From Frigidibacter mobilis (GTDB lineage: Bacteria > Pseudomonadota > Alphaproteobacteria > Rhodobacterales > Rhodobacteraceae), in contig NZ_CP012661.1 of the NCBI RefSeq assembly GCF_001620265.1, positions 4,601,001-4,665,000 on the forward strand: a stretch of 64,000 nt of DNA, given 5' to 3'. The notes under the pieces are model-generated. The model was not told the DNA's origin, ran no database searches, and was given only the letters and a program-made list of their open reading frames with translations. Positions 1-10,346 of this stretch are shown piece by piece; positions within the stretch are counted from its first letter, which is position 1, and each line of letters starts with the position of its first letter. The translations under genes were made by a program, and so were the position numbers.

Positions 1-663
1 AAGATGCCGCTGCAGGCCTTCGCGGCGCTTGGCTACACGCATTGCGTGGCGCGGGGGCAGAAGGGGTATAACGGCGTCGCCATCCTGTCGAAGCTGCCCA
101 TCGAGGATGCCGGAGACCGCGACTTTGCCACGCTTGGCCATGCCCGCCACGTGGCGGCGCGGCTGGAGAATGGCGTCACCATCCACAACTTCTATGTGCC
201 GGCGGGGGGCGACATTCCCGACCGCGAGCAGAACCCCAAGTTCGGGCAGAAGCTGGATTTCCTGACCGACATGCAGCATTGGTTCGCCGCCGAGCGCCCG
301 CACAAGGCGATCCTGGTGGGTGACCTGAACATCGCCCCGCGCGAGGATGATGTCTGGAGCCACAAGCAATTGCTGAAGATCGTCAGCCACACGCCCATCG
401 AGGTGGAGCAATTGGGCCGCACGCAAGAGGCCGGCCGCTTCGTGGACATCACCCGCCAGGATATTCCCCAGGGCCTGCTCTACAGCTGGTGGAGCTACCG
501 CGCCGCCGACTGGGATGCCGCCGACAAGGGCCGCCGGCTCGACCATGTCTGGGCCACGCCCGACATTGCCGGCGCCGCGCATTCCAGCCGCGTGCTGCGC
601 GATGCCCGCGGATGGGAGCAACCGTCGGACCATGCGCCGGTCTTTGCGACATTTGACCTGTGA
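1..663 (+). CDS. xthA: Exodeoxyribonuclease III, 5'-truncated by the window edge
   Basis: This is the C-terminal part (at least 220 residues) of an endonuclease/exonuclease/phosphatase-fold AP endonuclease that cuts abasic sites during base-excision repair. The reading frame is already open at base 1, so the true start lies upstream of the window. Visible family motifs are VGDLNIAP in the middle (metal and phosphate contacts), the GRRLDHVWAT segment and the C-terminal SDHAPV block that carries the catalytic Asp-His. The full-length family is about 260 residues, so roughly 40 residues are missing. It runs in the same direction as the thioredoxin-like gene 64 bases downstream. Confidence 0.95.
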   Translation, partial: KMPLQAFAALGYTHCVARGQKGYNGVAILSKLPIEDAGDRDFATLGHARHVAARLENGVTIHNFYVPAGGDIPDREQNPKFGQKLDFLTDMQHWFAAERPHKAILVGDLNIAPREDDVWSHKQLLKIVSHTPIEVEQLGRTQEAGRFVDITRQDIPQGLLYSWWSYRAADWDAADKGRRLDHVWATPDIAGAAHSSRVLRDARGWEQPSDHAPVFATFDL

Positions 664-727
664 CTGACCCCTTGGCGCCGCCAAAGGCAGCGCGCATATA
701 AGGGCAAACCATCCGAAGGGGGCTGCA

Positions 728-1639
728 ATGCTTGGCTTGAACGGGTCCGCCGGAACTGCACCGGCAAAGAACGATTGGGTCCGCGATGTGTCGGAACGCG
801 ATTTCATGGCCGAGGTCGTGGAGCGCAGCCGCGAGGTGCCGGTGATCGTCGATTTCTGGGCGCCCTGGTGCGGCCCCTGCAAGACGCTGGGCCCGGCGCT
901 TGAATCTGCCGTGGCCGCGGCCAAGGGCAAGGTCGTCATGGCCAAGGTCAATGTCGATGAAAACCAGATGATCGCCTCGCAGATGCGGGTGCAGTCGATC
1001 CCCACCGTCTATGCCTTCTGGCAGGGCCAGCCGGTCGATGCCTTCCAGGGCGCGCTGCCGGGCTCCGAGATCAAGGCCTTCGTCGAAAAGCTGGCCGCGC
1101 TGGCCGGCGATGGCGGGCTGGCCGACGCGATCGAGGCGGCCGAGGCGATGCTGGCCGAAGGTGCGGCGGTCGATGCCGCCGAGACCTTCGCGGCGATCCT
1201 GGGCGAGGAGCCCGAGAATGCCGATGCCTTCGGCGGGCTCGTGCGCTCGCATATCGCGCTTGGCAACCTCGATCAGGCCGAGGGCTTCCTTGGCGCCGCG
1301 CCGGCCAAGATCGCCACTGCGGCGCCGGTCGAGGCTGCCCGCGCGCAACTGGCGCTGGCCCGGCAGGCAGAGAATGCCGGCCCCGTGACCGAGCTTCTGG
1401 CCCGGACCGAGGCCGACCCGAATGACCATCAGTCCCGCTACGACCTGGCGCTGGCGCTGCACGCCGCCGGTCGGGTCGAGGAGGCGGTGGAGCAGCTGCT
1501 GGACCTCTTCCGCCGCGACCGCGAGTGGAACGAGGGCGCGGCCAAGGCGCAGCTGCTGACGATTTTCGACGCGCTGAAGCCAACCGATCCCATCGTGCTG
1601 AAGGGCCGGCGCAAGCTCAGCTCGATGATCTTCCTGTAG
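728..1639 (+). CDS. ybbN: Thioredoxin-domain co-chaperone with TPR-like C-terminus (YbbN/CnoX type)
   Basis: A 303-residue cytoplasmic protein with an N-terminal thioredoxin fold (about residues 15-110) and a C-terminal helical TPR-like half (about 125-300). The active-site motif is WCGPC with cysteines at residues 48 and 51, so unlike Escherichia coli CnoX (SxxC) this copy keeps both redox cysteines. A cis-Pro segment follows (SIPTVYAFWQGQ). The family protects unfolding proteins under oxidative stress and hands them to DnaK/GroEL; that role here is inferred from the family. It precedes the LON-domain gene by 43 bases in the same orientation, an arrangement I recall from related Rhodobacterales. 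Confidence 0.9.
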   Translation: MLGLNGSAGTAPAKNDWVRDVSERDFMAEVVERSREVPVIVDFWAPWCGPCKTLGPALESAVAAAKGKVVMAKVNVDENQMIASQMRVQSIPTVYAFWQGQPVDAFQGALPGSEIKAFVEKLAALAGDGGLADAIEAAEAMLAEGAAVDAAETFAAILGEEPENADAFGGLVRSHIALGNLDQAEGFLGAAPAKIATAAPVEAARAQLALARQAENAGPVTELLARTEADPNDHQSRYDLALALHAAGRVEEAVEQLLDLFRRDREWNEGAAKAQLLTIFDALKPTDPIVLKGRRKLSSMIFL

Positions 1640-1682
1640 GCGCGGGGTTGGCGGGCGCGGCCACCGGACTAGATGCAGGGCC

Positions 1683-2330
1683 ATGATGACATTCGCAGAG
1701 CTGCCCGACACGATCCCGCTGTTTCCGCTGCCCGGGGCGCTGCTGCTGCCCCGGTCGCGGTTGCCGCTGCATATCTTCGAACCACGCTACCTGCAGATGC
1801 TGGAAGACGCGCTGAAAACCCGGCAACGGATGATCGGCATGATCCAGCCGCGCGGAATGCCGGCGGGGGGCGGTGAAAAGCGGCTCAGCGCGATTGGCTG
1901 CGCCGGCCGCCTGACGGCGTTTTCGGAAACCGAGGACGGGCGCTACATGGTCACGCTGACCGGGATCTCGCGCTTCCGCATCAAGCGCGAGCTGCAGGGC
2001 TTTGCGCCCTATATCCGCGCCGAAGTGTCTTGGGACGGGTTTGAGCGGGATCTGGGCCGCGCCGAACAGGATGACGGGTTCCGGCGCGAGCAGTTTCTGG
2101 ACCTGCTGGGGCGCTATTTCGCCAGCGAACAGCTTGCAACCGACTGGGGCACGCTGAAGGAGGCCGAAGATGAGCTGCTGCTGAACTCGCTCTCGATGCT
2201 GCTGCCCTTTGAGCCCGAGGAAAAGCAGGCTCTGCTGGAGGCGCCGACGCTGGCGACCCGGCGCGAGACGCTGGTGACGCTGATCGAGTTTGCCCTGCGC
2301 AGCGGCGGTGATGAGGAGATTGTGCAATGA
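1683..2330 (+). CDS. LON peptidase substrate-binding (N-terminal) domain protein
   Basis: A 215-residue protein made only of the LON N-terminal substrate-binding domain. It begins with the typical [19 protein letters not shown] strand and LHIFEPRY, and lacks the AAA+ and Ser-Lys protease domains of full Lon, so it cannot degrade proteins itself. Its exact role is not established; stand-alone LON domains are thought to bind or deliver protein substrates. The stop overlaps the start of the Trm112-like gene in an ATGA arrangement, implying translational coupling. Confidence 0.9.
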   Translation: MMTFAELPDTIPLFPLPGALLLPRSRLPLHIFEPRYLQMLEDALKTRQRMIGMIQPRGMPAGGGEKRLSAIGCAGRLTAFSETEDGRYMVTLTGISRFRIKRELQGFAPYIRAEVSWDGFERDLGRAEQDDGFRREQFLDLLGRYFASEQLATDWGTLKEAEDELLLNSLSMLLPFEPEEKQALLEAPTLATRRETLVTLIEFALRSGGDEEIVQ

Positions 2331-2509
2331 GTGACGACACCCGCTGCGACCGCCGGATGCTGGAGGCGCTGGTCTGCCCGCAGACCCATGCGCCGCTGGC
2401 CTATGACCCCGAGGCGATGGAACTGATCTCGCGGGCGGCGCACCTGGCCTTCCCAATCCGCAACGGCATCCCGATCCTGCTGATCGACGAGGCGCGCGAG
2501 ATCGACTAG
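2327..2509 (+). CDS. Trm112 family small protein
   Basis: A 60-residue protein of the Trm112/YcaR type. The pattern [13 protein letters not shown] near the N-terminus and [17 protein letters not shown] at the C-terminus are diagnostic. Only one of the usual CxxC-type cysteines is retained (CPQTH), so zinc binding is doubtful, which is common in bacterial members. Family members act as stabilising partners of methyltransferases or other enzymes. It overlaps the LON-domain gene by four bases and faces the ubiquinone-hydroxylase gene tail to tail, 12 bases away. Confidence 0.88.
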   Translation: MSDDTRCDRRMLEALVCPQTHAPLAYDPEAMELISRAAHLAFPIRNGIPILLIDEAREID

Positions 2510-2521
2510 AGGGGGCGCGGT

Positions 2522-3762
2522 TTAAAGGGGCCGACCAGCCAGCAGCCGCGGCAGCTTGCCGAACGGACCGGCCGACAGGCCCGCGGCCTGCCGCATGAAC
2601 CCGCGCCGCAGCGCCGGGATTGCCTGAACCACGCCCATGCCCAGGTCACGCCCGGCCCGCAGCAGCGGGTTGTCGTTGGAAAACAGTCGGTTGACACTGT
2701 CCATCCCAAGCGCAAGCGAGGTGGAATCGAAGCGTCGCCAGAGCTGATACCGCGCCAGCACGTCGGCCGCGCCGATATCCTCGCCGCGCCGCTTCGCCTC
2801 GGCCAGCACCTCGGCCAGCGCCGCCACGTCGCGCAGGCCAAGGTTCAGGCCCTGCCCGGCGATGGGGTGAACGCCGTGGGCGGCATCGCCGATCAGCGCG
2901 ATGCGGGGGGCGGTGTAGGCATTGGCGAGCGTCAAGTTAAGGGGATACATGAAGCGCGGCCCACAAAGGCTTATGGTTCCAAGGAAATCCCCGAACCGGG
3001 GGCGCAGGACCTCAAGGAACGCCGCATCGTCCAGCGCGGCGATGGTTTTCGCGGCCTCGTCCGTCTCGCTCCACACGATGCTGCTGCGGTTGCCGGTCAG
3101 CGGCAGGATCGCCAGCGGGCCCGAGGGCATGAAGAACTGTTGCGCCACGCCGCCATGCGGACGTTCATGCGCGATGGCGGCGACCAGCGCCGTCTGCCCA
3201 TAGCCCCAGCCGCTGCGGGTGATCCCCGCCCGTTCTGCCACGCCCGACCGGCGACCATCGGCGCCGACCAGAAGGCGGGCGGTCAGGGTCTGCCCGTCCG
3301 ACAGGGTCACTGAAATCCCGGCCGCCAGCGCTTCCTGCGCGATCACGCTGGTGGCAGGAATATGGGTGATGCGCGGATCAGCCTGCATCGCGGCCAGGAA
3401 GGCAGCGTAGAGGTGGCGATCCTCCAGCATGTAGCCGACGGGGCCTTCCTCCAGCTCTGCCGACTGGAAATCGAGGAAGAAGGGCGAGGGGCCGTTTCGC
3501 CGGCGCGCCCGTCGCTGGCCTTGACTGCGGTCATCGGCTGTACATCCGGCGCCAGCCCGGGCCAGAGGCCGATCACCTCCAGCAGCCGTTTGGAGGCGAC
3601 GGCCAGCGCATAGGCGCGGCCGTCGAATTCGGCATCGGCGCGCGCCCGGGCGGGCTGCGCATCGACCACGGTCACGGTCAGCCCCGCCTGTGCGAGGGCG
3701 AGGGCAAGCGCGGGGCCGTTCAGGCCGCCGCCGGCGATGAGCACGTCGGTATCAGGTTTCAT
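2522..3762 (-). pseudogene. UbiH/UbiF/VisC-family FAD monooxygenase, frameshifted
   Basis: Two overlapping reading frames on the minus strand together encode one FAD-dependent hydroxylase of the ubiquinone-biosynthesis family. The N-terminal piece has the FAD-binding GGGLNGPALALALA motif just after the start at 3762. The C-terminal piece has GADGRRSG and the family signature GDAAHGVHPIAGQGLN. The frame breaks at the TTT run 3495-3497 (AAA on the coding strand). Adding one A restores a continuous 413-residue protein, a normal family length. Ubiquinone ring hydroxylation at the inner membrane is the family role. A true null, a sequencing error or a slippery site are all possible; error is most likely, because both halves are well preserved. 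Confidence 0.85.
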
Positions 3763-3845
3763 GCCGCAAATATGGCGCAGCGCGCGGGATTGTCCATGCG
3801 CCGTTCGGCCGCTAGCCTGCGCCCGAATGACATGAGGGACGCGAC

Positions 3846-5174
3846 ATGCAGGACTGGCTGACCAAACCCGCGGCAGAGCAGGGCCGCGCCATCGGCCGCG
3901 GCGATCTGGACCCGCTGGCGCTGACCGAAGCCTATCTGGCCGCCGCCAAGGCGCATCCCGAGGCGGGGCGCATCTATGCGCGGCTGACCGAGGAGCGGGC
4001 GCTGGCCGAGGCCGCTGCCGCTTCGGCGCGCGCCAGGGCCGGGCTGCGGCGCGGGGTGCTGGACGGGGTGCCGATCAGCTGGAAGGACCTGTTCGACAGC
4101 GCGGGCGTGGCGACCGAGGCGGGATCGCGCCTGCTGGAAGGCCGGGTGCCGACGGCGGATGCCGAGGTGCTGGCAACCGCGACGGCGGGTGGGCTGGTCT
4201 GCCTTGGCAAGACCCATATGACCGAACTGGCCTTCTCGGGCCTCGGGATCAACCCGATGACGGCGACGCCGCCCAATGTGTTTGATCCGGCTCTGGCGCC
4301 GGGCGGGTCATCCTCGGGCGCGGCAGTGTCGGTGGGGCTGGGGCTGGCGGCGGCCGCGATCGGGTCTGATACCGGCGGGTCGGTGCGCATCCCCTCGGCC
4401 TGGAACGGGCTGGTGGGCCTGAAGACCACGTCGGGGCGGCTGTCCCTGCAGGGCGTGGTGCCGCTGGCGTTGCGCTTTGATACCGTCGGCCCGCTGGCCC
4501 GCACGGTCGAGGATTGCGCGTTGCTGCTGGCGGCGCTGGAGGGCGGGCGCGCCGCCGATCTGACGGGCGCGCAGATCAAGGGTGCCCGGCTGCTGGTGCT
4601 GGAAGGGCTGCCCTTCGAGGGCGCGCGCGAAGTGCCGGTCGCGGCATTCGAGGCGGCGGTGGCACGGCTGGCCGAGGCGGGCGCGCAGGTCGACCGCAAG
4701 GAACTGCGCCTCACCGATCTGGCGATGGCGCTGTCGCCCACGCTGTTCGCGCCCGAGGCCTATGGCCTGTGGGCCGATGTGATCGAGGCGGCGCCCGAGA
4801 AGATGTATCCGCTGATCCTGGAGCGGTTCCGCGGCGGGCAGGCAGTGTCGGCCCCCGAATATGTGGCTGGCTGGCGCCGGCTGGAGGCGCTGCGCCGCGA
4901 ATGGGCGGCCGAGGTCGCGGGCTATGACGCGGTTCTGGTGCCGACCGCGCCGATCCTGCCGCCCGATGCGGCGCGGCTGCTGTCGGACCCGGCCTATTTC
5001 GCTACCGAGAATCTGCTGGCGCTGCGCAACACCCGCATCGGCAACCTGTTCGGCCTGTGCGTGCTGACGCTGCCGACCGGCGTGTCGGGAACCGGCCTCT
5101 CGCTGATGGGCGCGGCGGGGCAGGAGGAGCGGTTGTTGCGACTTGGCCATGCCGCAGAGGCGGCTTTGGGCTGA
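3846..5174 (+). CDS. Amidase signature family enzyme (GatA-like)
   Basis: A 442-residue amidase-signature hydrolase. The Ser-cisSer-Lys triad can be placed: Lys80 in VPISWKDL, cis-Ser155 in the PGGSSSG loop, and nucleophile Ser179 in SDTGGSVRIP; the 24-residue spacing of the two serines is that of the family. No GatB or GatC neighbour is present, so this is more likely a stand-alone amidase (amide, acylurea or similar substrate) than the tRNA amidotransferase subunit. The start has little upstream Shine-Dalgarno but fits family length. Substrate cannot be told from sequence. Confidence 0.88.
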   Translation: MQDWLTKPAAEQGRAIGRGDLDPLALTEAYLAAAKAHPEAGRIYARLTEERALAEAAAASARARAGLRRGVLDGVPISWKDLFDSAGVATEAGSRLLEGRVPTADAEVLATATAGGLVCLGKTHMTELAFSGLGINPMTATPPNVFDPALAPGGSSSGAAVSVGLGLAAAAIGSDTGGSVRIPSAWNGLVGLKTTSGRLSLQGVVPLALRFDTVGPLARTVEDCALLLAALEGGRAADLTGAQIKGARLLVLEGLPFEGAREVPVAAFEAAVARLAEAGAQVDRKELRLTDLAMALSPTLFAPEAYGLWADVIEAAPEKMYPLILERFRGGQAVSAPEYVAGWRRLEALRREWAAEVAGYDAVLVPTAPILPPDAARLLSDPAYFATENLLALRNTRIGNLFGLCVLTLPTGVSGTGLSLMGAAGQEERLLRLGHAAEAALG

Positions 5175-5197
5175 ATTACCACAAAATCGCCCCGCAA

Positions 5198-5236
5198 CTG
5201 CCGGGCAGGCTTCGCTTTTTGTGGACCGCCCGGCAG
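5198..5236. terminator. Hairpin between amidase and aminotransferase genes
   Basis: A perfect 9-bp stem (CTGCCGGGC at 5198-5206 pairing with GCCCGGCAG at 5228-5236) encloses a 21-base loop that contains a T-rich stretch. It lies 24 bases after the amidase stop. There is no clean T tract after the stem, so a terminator role is only suggested. Confidence 0.35.
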
Positions 5237-5292
5237 CGATTGGCTAGACTTTGTGCATACGGGGCGACATGACCCTGACGAGAGAGGCAGCT

Positions 5293-6474
5293 ATGGCATT
5301 CCCCGAGCGGTTTTCGAACCTGCCGGAATACGCATTTCCGCGCCTGCGGTCATTGCTGGATCATCACCCCCCGGGTGGTGAGCCCATTGCCATGACCATT
5401 GGCGAGCCACAGCACGCCTTCCCGGACTGGGTGGGCGAGGTGCTGGCGGCGAACCTGGCGGGCTTTGCGAAATATCCGCCCAATGAGGGCACGCCGGGCC
5501 TGCGCGCCGCGATTGCCGGCTGGATCGGGCGGCGCTATGGCGTGACCGTCGATCCACTGACGCAGGTGTGCAACGTCAACGGCACCCGCGAGGCGTTGTT
5601 CAACGCCTGCCTTGCCGTCAGCCCCGAGCGCAAGAACGGCCAGCGGCCGGCGGTGTTGATGCCGAACCCGTTTTATCAGGTCTATGCCGTGGCCGCGGTC
5701 GCGTCCGAGGCGGACCCGATCTTCGTGCCGGCGACCGCCGAGACCGGATTTCTGCCCGATTACGAAGGCCTGCCCGCCGATCTGCTGAACCGGGTGACGG
5801 TGGCGTACCTCTGCTCGCCAGCCAATCCGCAGGGGGTGGTTGCGCCGCGCGACTATCTGGCGCGGCTGCTGGCGCTGGCCGAGAAGCATGACTTCATCGT
5901 CTTTGCCGACGAATGCTATTCCGAGATCTGGCAGGGGCAGGCCCCCGTCGGTGCGCTGGAAGCTGCGGCTGCCACCGGGGCTGACCCGGAGCGGGTGATG
6001 GTGTTCAACTCGCTGTCCAAGCGGTCGAACCTGCCGGGGGCGCGGTCCGGCTTTGTGGCGGGCGGGCCCAGGGCGATGGCCCGGGTAATGCAGCTGCGCA
6101 GCTATCAGGGCGCGCCGGTGCCGCTGCCGCTTCAGGTGGTCAGCGAGCGGGCGTGGAACGACGAGGCGCATGTGGTGGCCAACCGCGCGCTTTATGCCGA
6201 GAAATATGCGGCGGCCGATGCAGTCTTTGCCGGGATGCAGGGCTACAAGGCGCCCGAGGGCGGGTTTTTCCTGTGGCTTCCCGTGGAAGACGGCGAGGCC
6301 GCGGCGCTGAAGCTGTGGACGGAAACCGGCGTGCGCGTGCTGCCCGGCGCCTATCTTGCGCGCGAGGCGAACGGGCACAATCCGGGCAAGGGTTATGTGC
6401 GCGTGGCGATGGTGGCACCAAAAGAAGAAATGCAGCGCGGGCTGATCCAGCTTCGTGACTGCCTGTACGGGTGA
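5293..6474 (+). CDS. PLP-dependent aminotransferase class I/II (possible DapC-type)
   Basis: A 393-residue fold-type I aminotransferase. The PLP-binding lysine is Lys243 in [11 protein letters not shown], and ADECYSEIW carries the Asp and Tyr that hold the cofactor ring. The start at 5293 is chosen over an upstream in-frame ATG because GAGAGGCAG sits just before it and [11 protein letters not shown] is the familiar N-terminus of this group. Relatives are often annotated as succinyldiaminopimelate transaminase (lysine and murein precursor pathway), but substrate is not certain. The gene ends 10 bases before ftsK and may be co-transcribed with it. Confidence 0.88.
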   Translation: MAFPERFSNLPEYAFPRLRSLLDHHPPGGEPIAMTIGEPQHAFPDWVGEVLAANLAGFAKYPPNEGTPGLRAAIAGWIGRRYGVTVDPLTQVCNVNGTREALFNACLAVSPERKNGQRPAVLMPNPFYQVYAVAAVASEADPIFVPATAETGFLPDYEGLPADLLNRVTVAYLCSPANPQGVVAPRDYLARLLALAEKHDFIVFADECYSEIWQGQAPVGALEAAAATGADPERVMVFNSLSKRSNLPGARSGFVAGGPRAMARVMQLRSYQGAPVPLPLQVVSERAWNDEAHVVANRALYAEKYAAADAVFAGMQGYKAPEGGFFLWLPVEDGEAAALKLWTETGVRVLPGAYLAREANGHNPGKGYVRVAMVAPKEEMQRGLIQLRDCLYG

Positions 6475-6484
6475 GGTGAGGAAG

Positions 6485-9400
6485 ATGGCGTCTTATCAGG
6501 CAAGGCAGCGCGATCCGCTTCTGGACCAGAACATGCAGGCAGCGCTGGAACGGCGCGGCAAGGAATTGCTGGGCGCGGCGCTGGTGGTGCTTGGTGTGAT
6601 GACGGCGATGATGCTGGCTAGCTACTCGCCCGACGATCCGAGCTTTCTGGCCGCCACGAACGAGCCGGCGATGAACCTGCTGGGCCGGTTCGGCGCCGCC
6701 ATCGCCTCGCCGCTCTACGTGATCGCCGGGCACGGGGCCTGGGGCATTGCGATTGCCTTCATCGCCTGGGGGCTGCGCTTCATCACCCATCGCGGCGAAG
6801 AGCGCGCATTGGGGCGGGTGATCTTCGTGCCGATCGGCGTGGCGCTGATGTCGGTCTATGCCTCGACCCTGATGCCGGGGCCGCTGTGGACCCACAGCTT
6901 TGGCCTGGGCGGGTTGTTCGGCGACACCATCCTAGGCGCGCTGATCGGCGTGGCGCCGGTGAAGGCGACCTTCGGGCTGAAGCTGATCTCGCTGCTGGTG
7001 GGGGCGGGGGTGGTGATCGTCGGGGCCTTCGTCACGGGCTTTGACCGGGCCGAGACGCGGGCGGTGGTCCGATTCCTGCTGATTGGTGCGGTTCTGGTCT
7101 ATACCCGGCTGCTGATGCTGGCCGGGCGCGGGGCGGAGGCATCGGTTCGTGCGGCGCAGGTTGCGGCCGAGAAGGCGCGCGAGCGGCGGGCACTGGCGCG
7201 GGACCGTGCCGCCGAAGCCGCGGCCTGGGCCGAGGCGGAACGGTCCGTGCCCGCGCCGCAACCCTCCCGCCGGGTGATGCGCGCCGATCCGCGCTACGTC
7301 GCGGTTGCGGAGGAGGATGAGCGGCTGGTCGAGGAAGAGCCGGCCACCTGGACGCCAGCGCCGCAAAAGCAGGGCCTGCTGGCGCGGATGCCGGCGATGA
7401 TCCGCCGCGCGGTGGAGCCTGATCCCGAGCCGGAACTGGTGGAGCCGCGGGTGGCCCGAGGCGCCTGGAATGCCGAGGCGCCGTCGGAAGACCGGATCCG
7501 CGCGCGGATTGTCGATGCAGTGAAAACCCGGCAGATTGTGGCCGAACAGCGCTATCCTGCGCCGCAGCCGCAACCCGTGGCACAGGCTCAGCCGCGTCGC
7601 GCCGAACCCCCGGTGACAGCCGCCGCACTGGCCGCCGCCGCCGCGCGCCAGGCCTCTGCGGCCGCTGGCCCCTTGTTCGCCGCCAGCCGGGCCAGGATGC
7701 CCGAGGCTACCCCGGCCCCGATGCTGAAGGCAGAGCCGCGCTTCATGCCGCAGGTGCGGATGCAGGCCGCGCCGCCCTCGGCCCCGGCGCTGCGCCCGGT
7801 CGAGCCGCCGCTGACCGCGCGCCCTGCATCGCGCCCGCTGTCCGCTGCGGCCCCGCTGCACGATTCGGTGCCCTCGGAGATGTACGATTCGAACCTGGAT
7901 GAGCTGGACCGGATCGACCCGGCCCTGGCCCATGACCGCTTTGACGACGAGGATTTCGACCGCAACGCCTTTGCCGAGATCTATGACGACGAGGCCGAAG
8001 CCGCCTGGACCCCGCCGCCCGCCGCCGGTCCGCGCAAGGTGGTGCTGCATCACCTGCCCAAGAAGACCGTTGCCCCCTCGCGCCAGGCCCGGGCCGAGGC
8101 GCAGCCGCGCCTGCGGTTCGAGGAGCCGGCCCCCGTGGTCTATGAGGCGCCGCCGCTGTCGCTGCTGACCAACCCCGCCTCGATCCAGCGGCATTCGCTG
8201 GCCGACGAGGCGCTGGAAGAAAACGCGCGGATGCTGGAAAACGTGCTCGACGACTATGGCGTGAAGGGCGAGATCGTCAGCGTCCGCCCCGGCCCGGTCG
8301 TCACCATGTATGAGCTGGAACCGGCGCCGGGGCTGAAGGCCAGCCGGGTGATCGGCCTGGCCGATGACATCGCGCGCAGCATGTCGGCGCTGTCGGCCCG
8401 GGTGTCTACCGTGCCGGGGCGTACGGTGATCGGGATCGAACTGCCCAATGCCTTCCGCGAAAAGGTGGTGCTGCGGGAAATCCTGTCAGCGCGCGACTTT
8501 GGCGATTCGAACATGCGGCTGCCGCTGGCTCTGGGCAAGGACATCTCGGGCGAGCCGGTGGTGGCGAACCTTGCCAAGATGCCCCACCTGCTGATCGCCG
8601 GGACCACCGGGTCGGGCAAGTCGGTTGCAATCAACACCATGATCCTGTCGCTGCTCTACAAGCTGTCGCCCGAGGAGTGCCGGCTTATCATGATCGACCC
8701 CAAGATGCTGGAACTGTCGGTCTATGACGGCATCCCGCATCTGCTGTCCCCCGTCGTCACCGACCCCAAGAAGGCGGTCGTCGCCCTGAAATGGGTAGTG
8801 GGCGAGATGGAAGAGCGCTATCGCAAGATGTCGAAGATGGGCGTGCGCAATATCGAGGGCTATAACGGCCGGGTGCGCGAGGCGCTGGACCGGGGCGAGA
8901 TGTTCAAGCGCACGGTGCAGACCGGCTTCGACGAGGAAACCGGCGATCCTATCTTTGAGACCGACGAGTTCCAGCCCAAGACCATCCCCTATATCGTGGT
9001 GGTGGTGGACGAGATGGCCGACCTGATGATGGTCGCCGGGAAAGAGATCGAGGCTTGCATCCAGCGACTTGCGCAGATGGCGCGGGCCAGCGGCATCCAC
9101 CTTATCATGGCGACGCAGCGGCCTTCGGTCGACGTGATTACCGGCACGATCAAGGCGAACTTCCCGACGCGGATTTCCTTCCAAGTCACCTCGAAGATCG
9201 ACAGCCGCACCATCCTGGGCGAGCAGGGCGCCGAGCAGCTGCTGGGGATGGGCGACATGCTCTACATGGCCGGCGGCAGCCGGATCACCCGCATCCACGG
9301 ACCCTTCGTCTCGGATGAAGAGGTCGAGGAGATCGTCACGCACCTCAAATCCTACGGCCCGCCGGAATACATGTCGGGCGTGGTCGAGGGCCCGGATGAG

Positions 9401-9643
9401 GACAAGGAGGCGGATATCGACGCCGTCCTGGGCCTTGGCGGCGGCGAAGGCGAGGATGCGCTGTACGATTCCGCGGTTGCGGTGGTGCTGAAGGACCGCA
9501 AGGTCTCTACCTCCTATATCCAGCGCAAGCTGGGCATCGGCTATAACAAGGCCGCGCGCCTTGTGGAGCAGATGGAAGAGGAAGGGCTGGTCAGCGCCGC
9601 CAACCATGTCGGCAAGCGCGAGATCCTGGTGCCCGAACAGTGA
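6485..9643 (+). CDS. ftsK: DNA translocase FtsK
   Basis: A 1052-residue septal DNA pump. The first ~200 residues hold four or so membrane segments; residues ~200-560 form a low-complexity Ala/Pro/Glu linker; the RecA-like motor follows, with Walker A GTTGSGKS near residue 706 and Walker [13 protein letters not shown] near residue 840. The C-terminal ~65 residues form the winged-helix gamma domain ([19 protein letters not shown]) that reads KOPS sequences and activates XerCD at dif. The start at 6485 follows GAGGTGAGGAAG, a better site than the in-frame ATG at 6455 inside the preceding gene. It couples chromosome segregation to division at the inner membrane. Confidence 0.97.
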   Translation: MASYQARQRDPLLDQNMQAALERRGKELLGAALVVLGVMTAMMLASYSPDDPSFLAATNEPAMNLLGRFGAAIASPLYVIAGHGAWGIAIAFIAWGLRFITHRGEERALGRVIFVPIGVALMSVYASTLMPGPLWTHSFGLGGLFGDTILGALIGVAPVKATFGLKLISLLVGAGVVIVGAFVTGFDRAETRAVVRFLLIGAVLVYTRLLMLAGRGAEASVRAAQVAAEKARERRALARDRAAEAAAWAEAERSVPAPQPSRRVMRADPRYVAVAEEDERLVEEEPATWTPAPQKQGLLARMPAMIRRAVEPDPEPELVEPRVARGAWNAEAPSEDRIRARIVDAVKTRQIVAEQRYPAPQPQPVAQAQPRRAEPPVTAAALAAAAARQASAAAGPLFAASRARMPEATPAPMLKAEPRFMPQVRMQAAPPSAPALRPVEPPLTARPASRPLSAAAPLHDSVPSEMYDSNLDELDRIDPALAHDRFDDEDFDRNAFAEIYDDEAEAAWTPPPAAGPRKVVLHHLPKKTVAPSRQARAEAQPRLRFEEPAPVVYEAPPLSLLTNPASIQRHSLADEALEENARMLENVLDDYGVKGEIVSVRPGPVVTMYELEPAPGLKASRVIGLADDIARSMSALSARVSTVPGRTVIGIELPNAFREKVVLREILSARDFGDSNMRLPLALGKDISGEPVVANLAKMPHLLIAGTTGSGKSVAINTMILSLLYKLSPEECRLIMIDPKMLELSVYDGIPHLLSPVVTDPKKAVVALKWVVGEMEERYRKMSKMGVRNIEGYNGRVREALDRGEMFKRTVQTGFDEETGDPIFETDEFQPKTIPYIVVVVDEMADLMMVAGKEIEACIQRLAQMARASGIHLIMATQRPSVDVITGTIKANFPTRISFQVTSKIDSRTILGEQGAEQLLGMGDMLYMAGGSRITRIHGPFVSDEEVEEIVTHLKSYGPPEYMSGVVEGPDEDKEADIDAVLGLGGGEGEDALYDSAVAVVLKDRKVSTSYIQRKLGIGYNKAARLVEQMEEEGLVSAANHVGKREILVPEQ

Positions 9644-9737
9644 TCCCGGCACGGTGATTGCCCCCTCCCCTGCCGATGGCTGCGATGTGATCGGCGGGGG
9701 GGATGCAAGCGGCGGGGGAAGCGGCTAGATTGGCGGC

Positions 9738-10331
9738 ATGAAAACGCTCCGCATCCTTCTTGCCCCCGCCCTCTGGCTCGCGCTGGCCTTGCCCTCGATG
9801 GCGGCTCCGGTGTCGCTGGCCGAGATTTCCCGCTACCTCAACAGCATTCAAAGCGCGCAGACGGAGTTCACGCAGCAAAATGCTGACGGATCGACCTCGG
9901 CCGGCCGGCTGCTTATCAAGCGGCCGGGGCGGATGCGGTTCGAATATACGGGCGACAATACGCTGGTGCTGGCCAGCGGCGGGCAGGTGGCGATCTTCGA
10001 TTCAAGGTCCAACCTGCCGCCCGAGCAATATCCGCTGAGCCGCACGCCGCTGAACCTGATCCTGGCGCGGAATGTCGACCTGACCCGCGCAAAGATGGTG
10101 GTGGGGCATGGCGAAGTGAACGGGATGACCACGGTCACGGCGCAGGATCCTGCGCGCCCCGAGGTCGGGACGATCACGCTCTACTTCTCGCCGTCGCCGC
10201 TGCGGCTGGAGCAATGGGTGGTGACGGATGAAACCGGGTCGCAGACGCTGGTGCGGCTTGGCGCACTTCAGCCGGGCGAGTTTCCGCCCTCGACTTTCCT
10301 GATCGACAGCGAGATGGGCCGGCGAAAGTGA
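9738..10331 (+). CDS. lolA: Outer-membrane lipoprotein carrier protein LolA
   Basis: A 197-residue periplasmic chaperone with a signal peptide of about 22 residues (MKTLRILL then a hydrophobic core ending at SMAAP). The mature part has the LolA pattern: SLAEISRYLNSIQSAQTEF, a GRMRFEY strand and a C-terminal half-barrel closing. LolA accepts lipoproteins from LolCDE and passes them to the outer membrane. Placement just after ftsK is conserved in many Proteobacteria. It converges with the transglycosylase-like gene, 15 bases apart. Confidence 0.93.
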   Translation: MKTLRILLAPALWLALALPSMAAPVSLAEISRYLNSIQSAQTEFTQQNADGSTSAGRLLIKRPGRMRFEYTGDNTLVLASGGQVAIFDSRSNLPPEQYPLSRTPLNLILARNVDLTRAKMVVGHGEVNGMTTVTAQDPARPEVGTITLYFSPSPLRLEQWVVTDETGSQTLVRLGALQPGEFPPSTFLIDSEMGRRK

Positions 10332-10346
10332 ATGCCGGCCTTCCGG

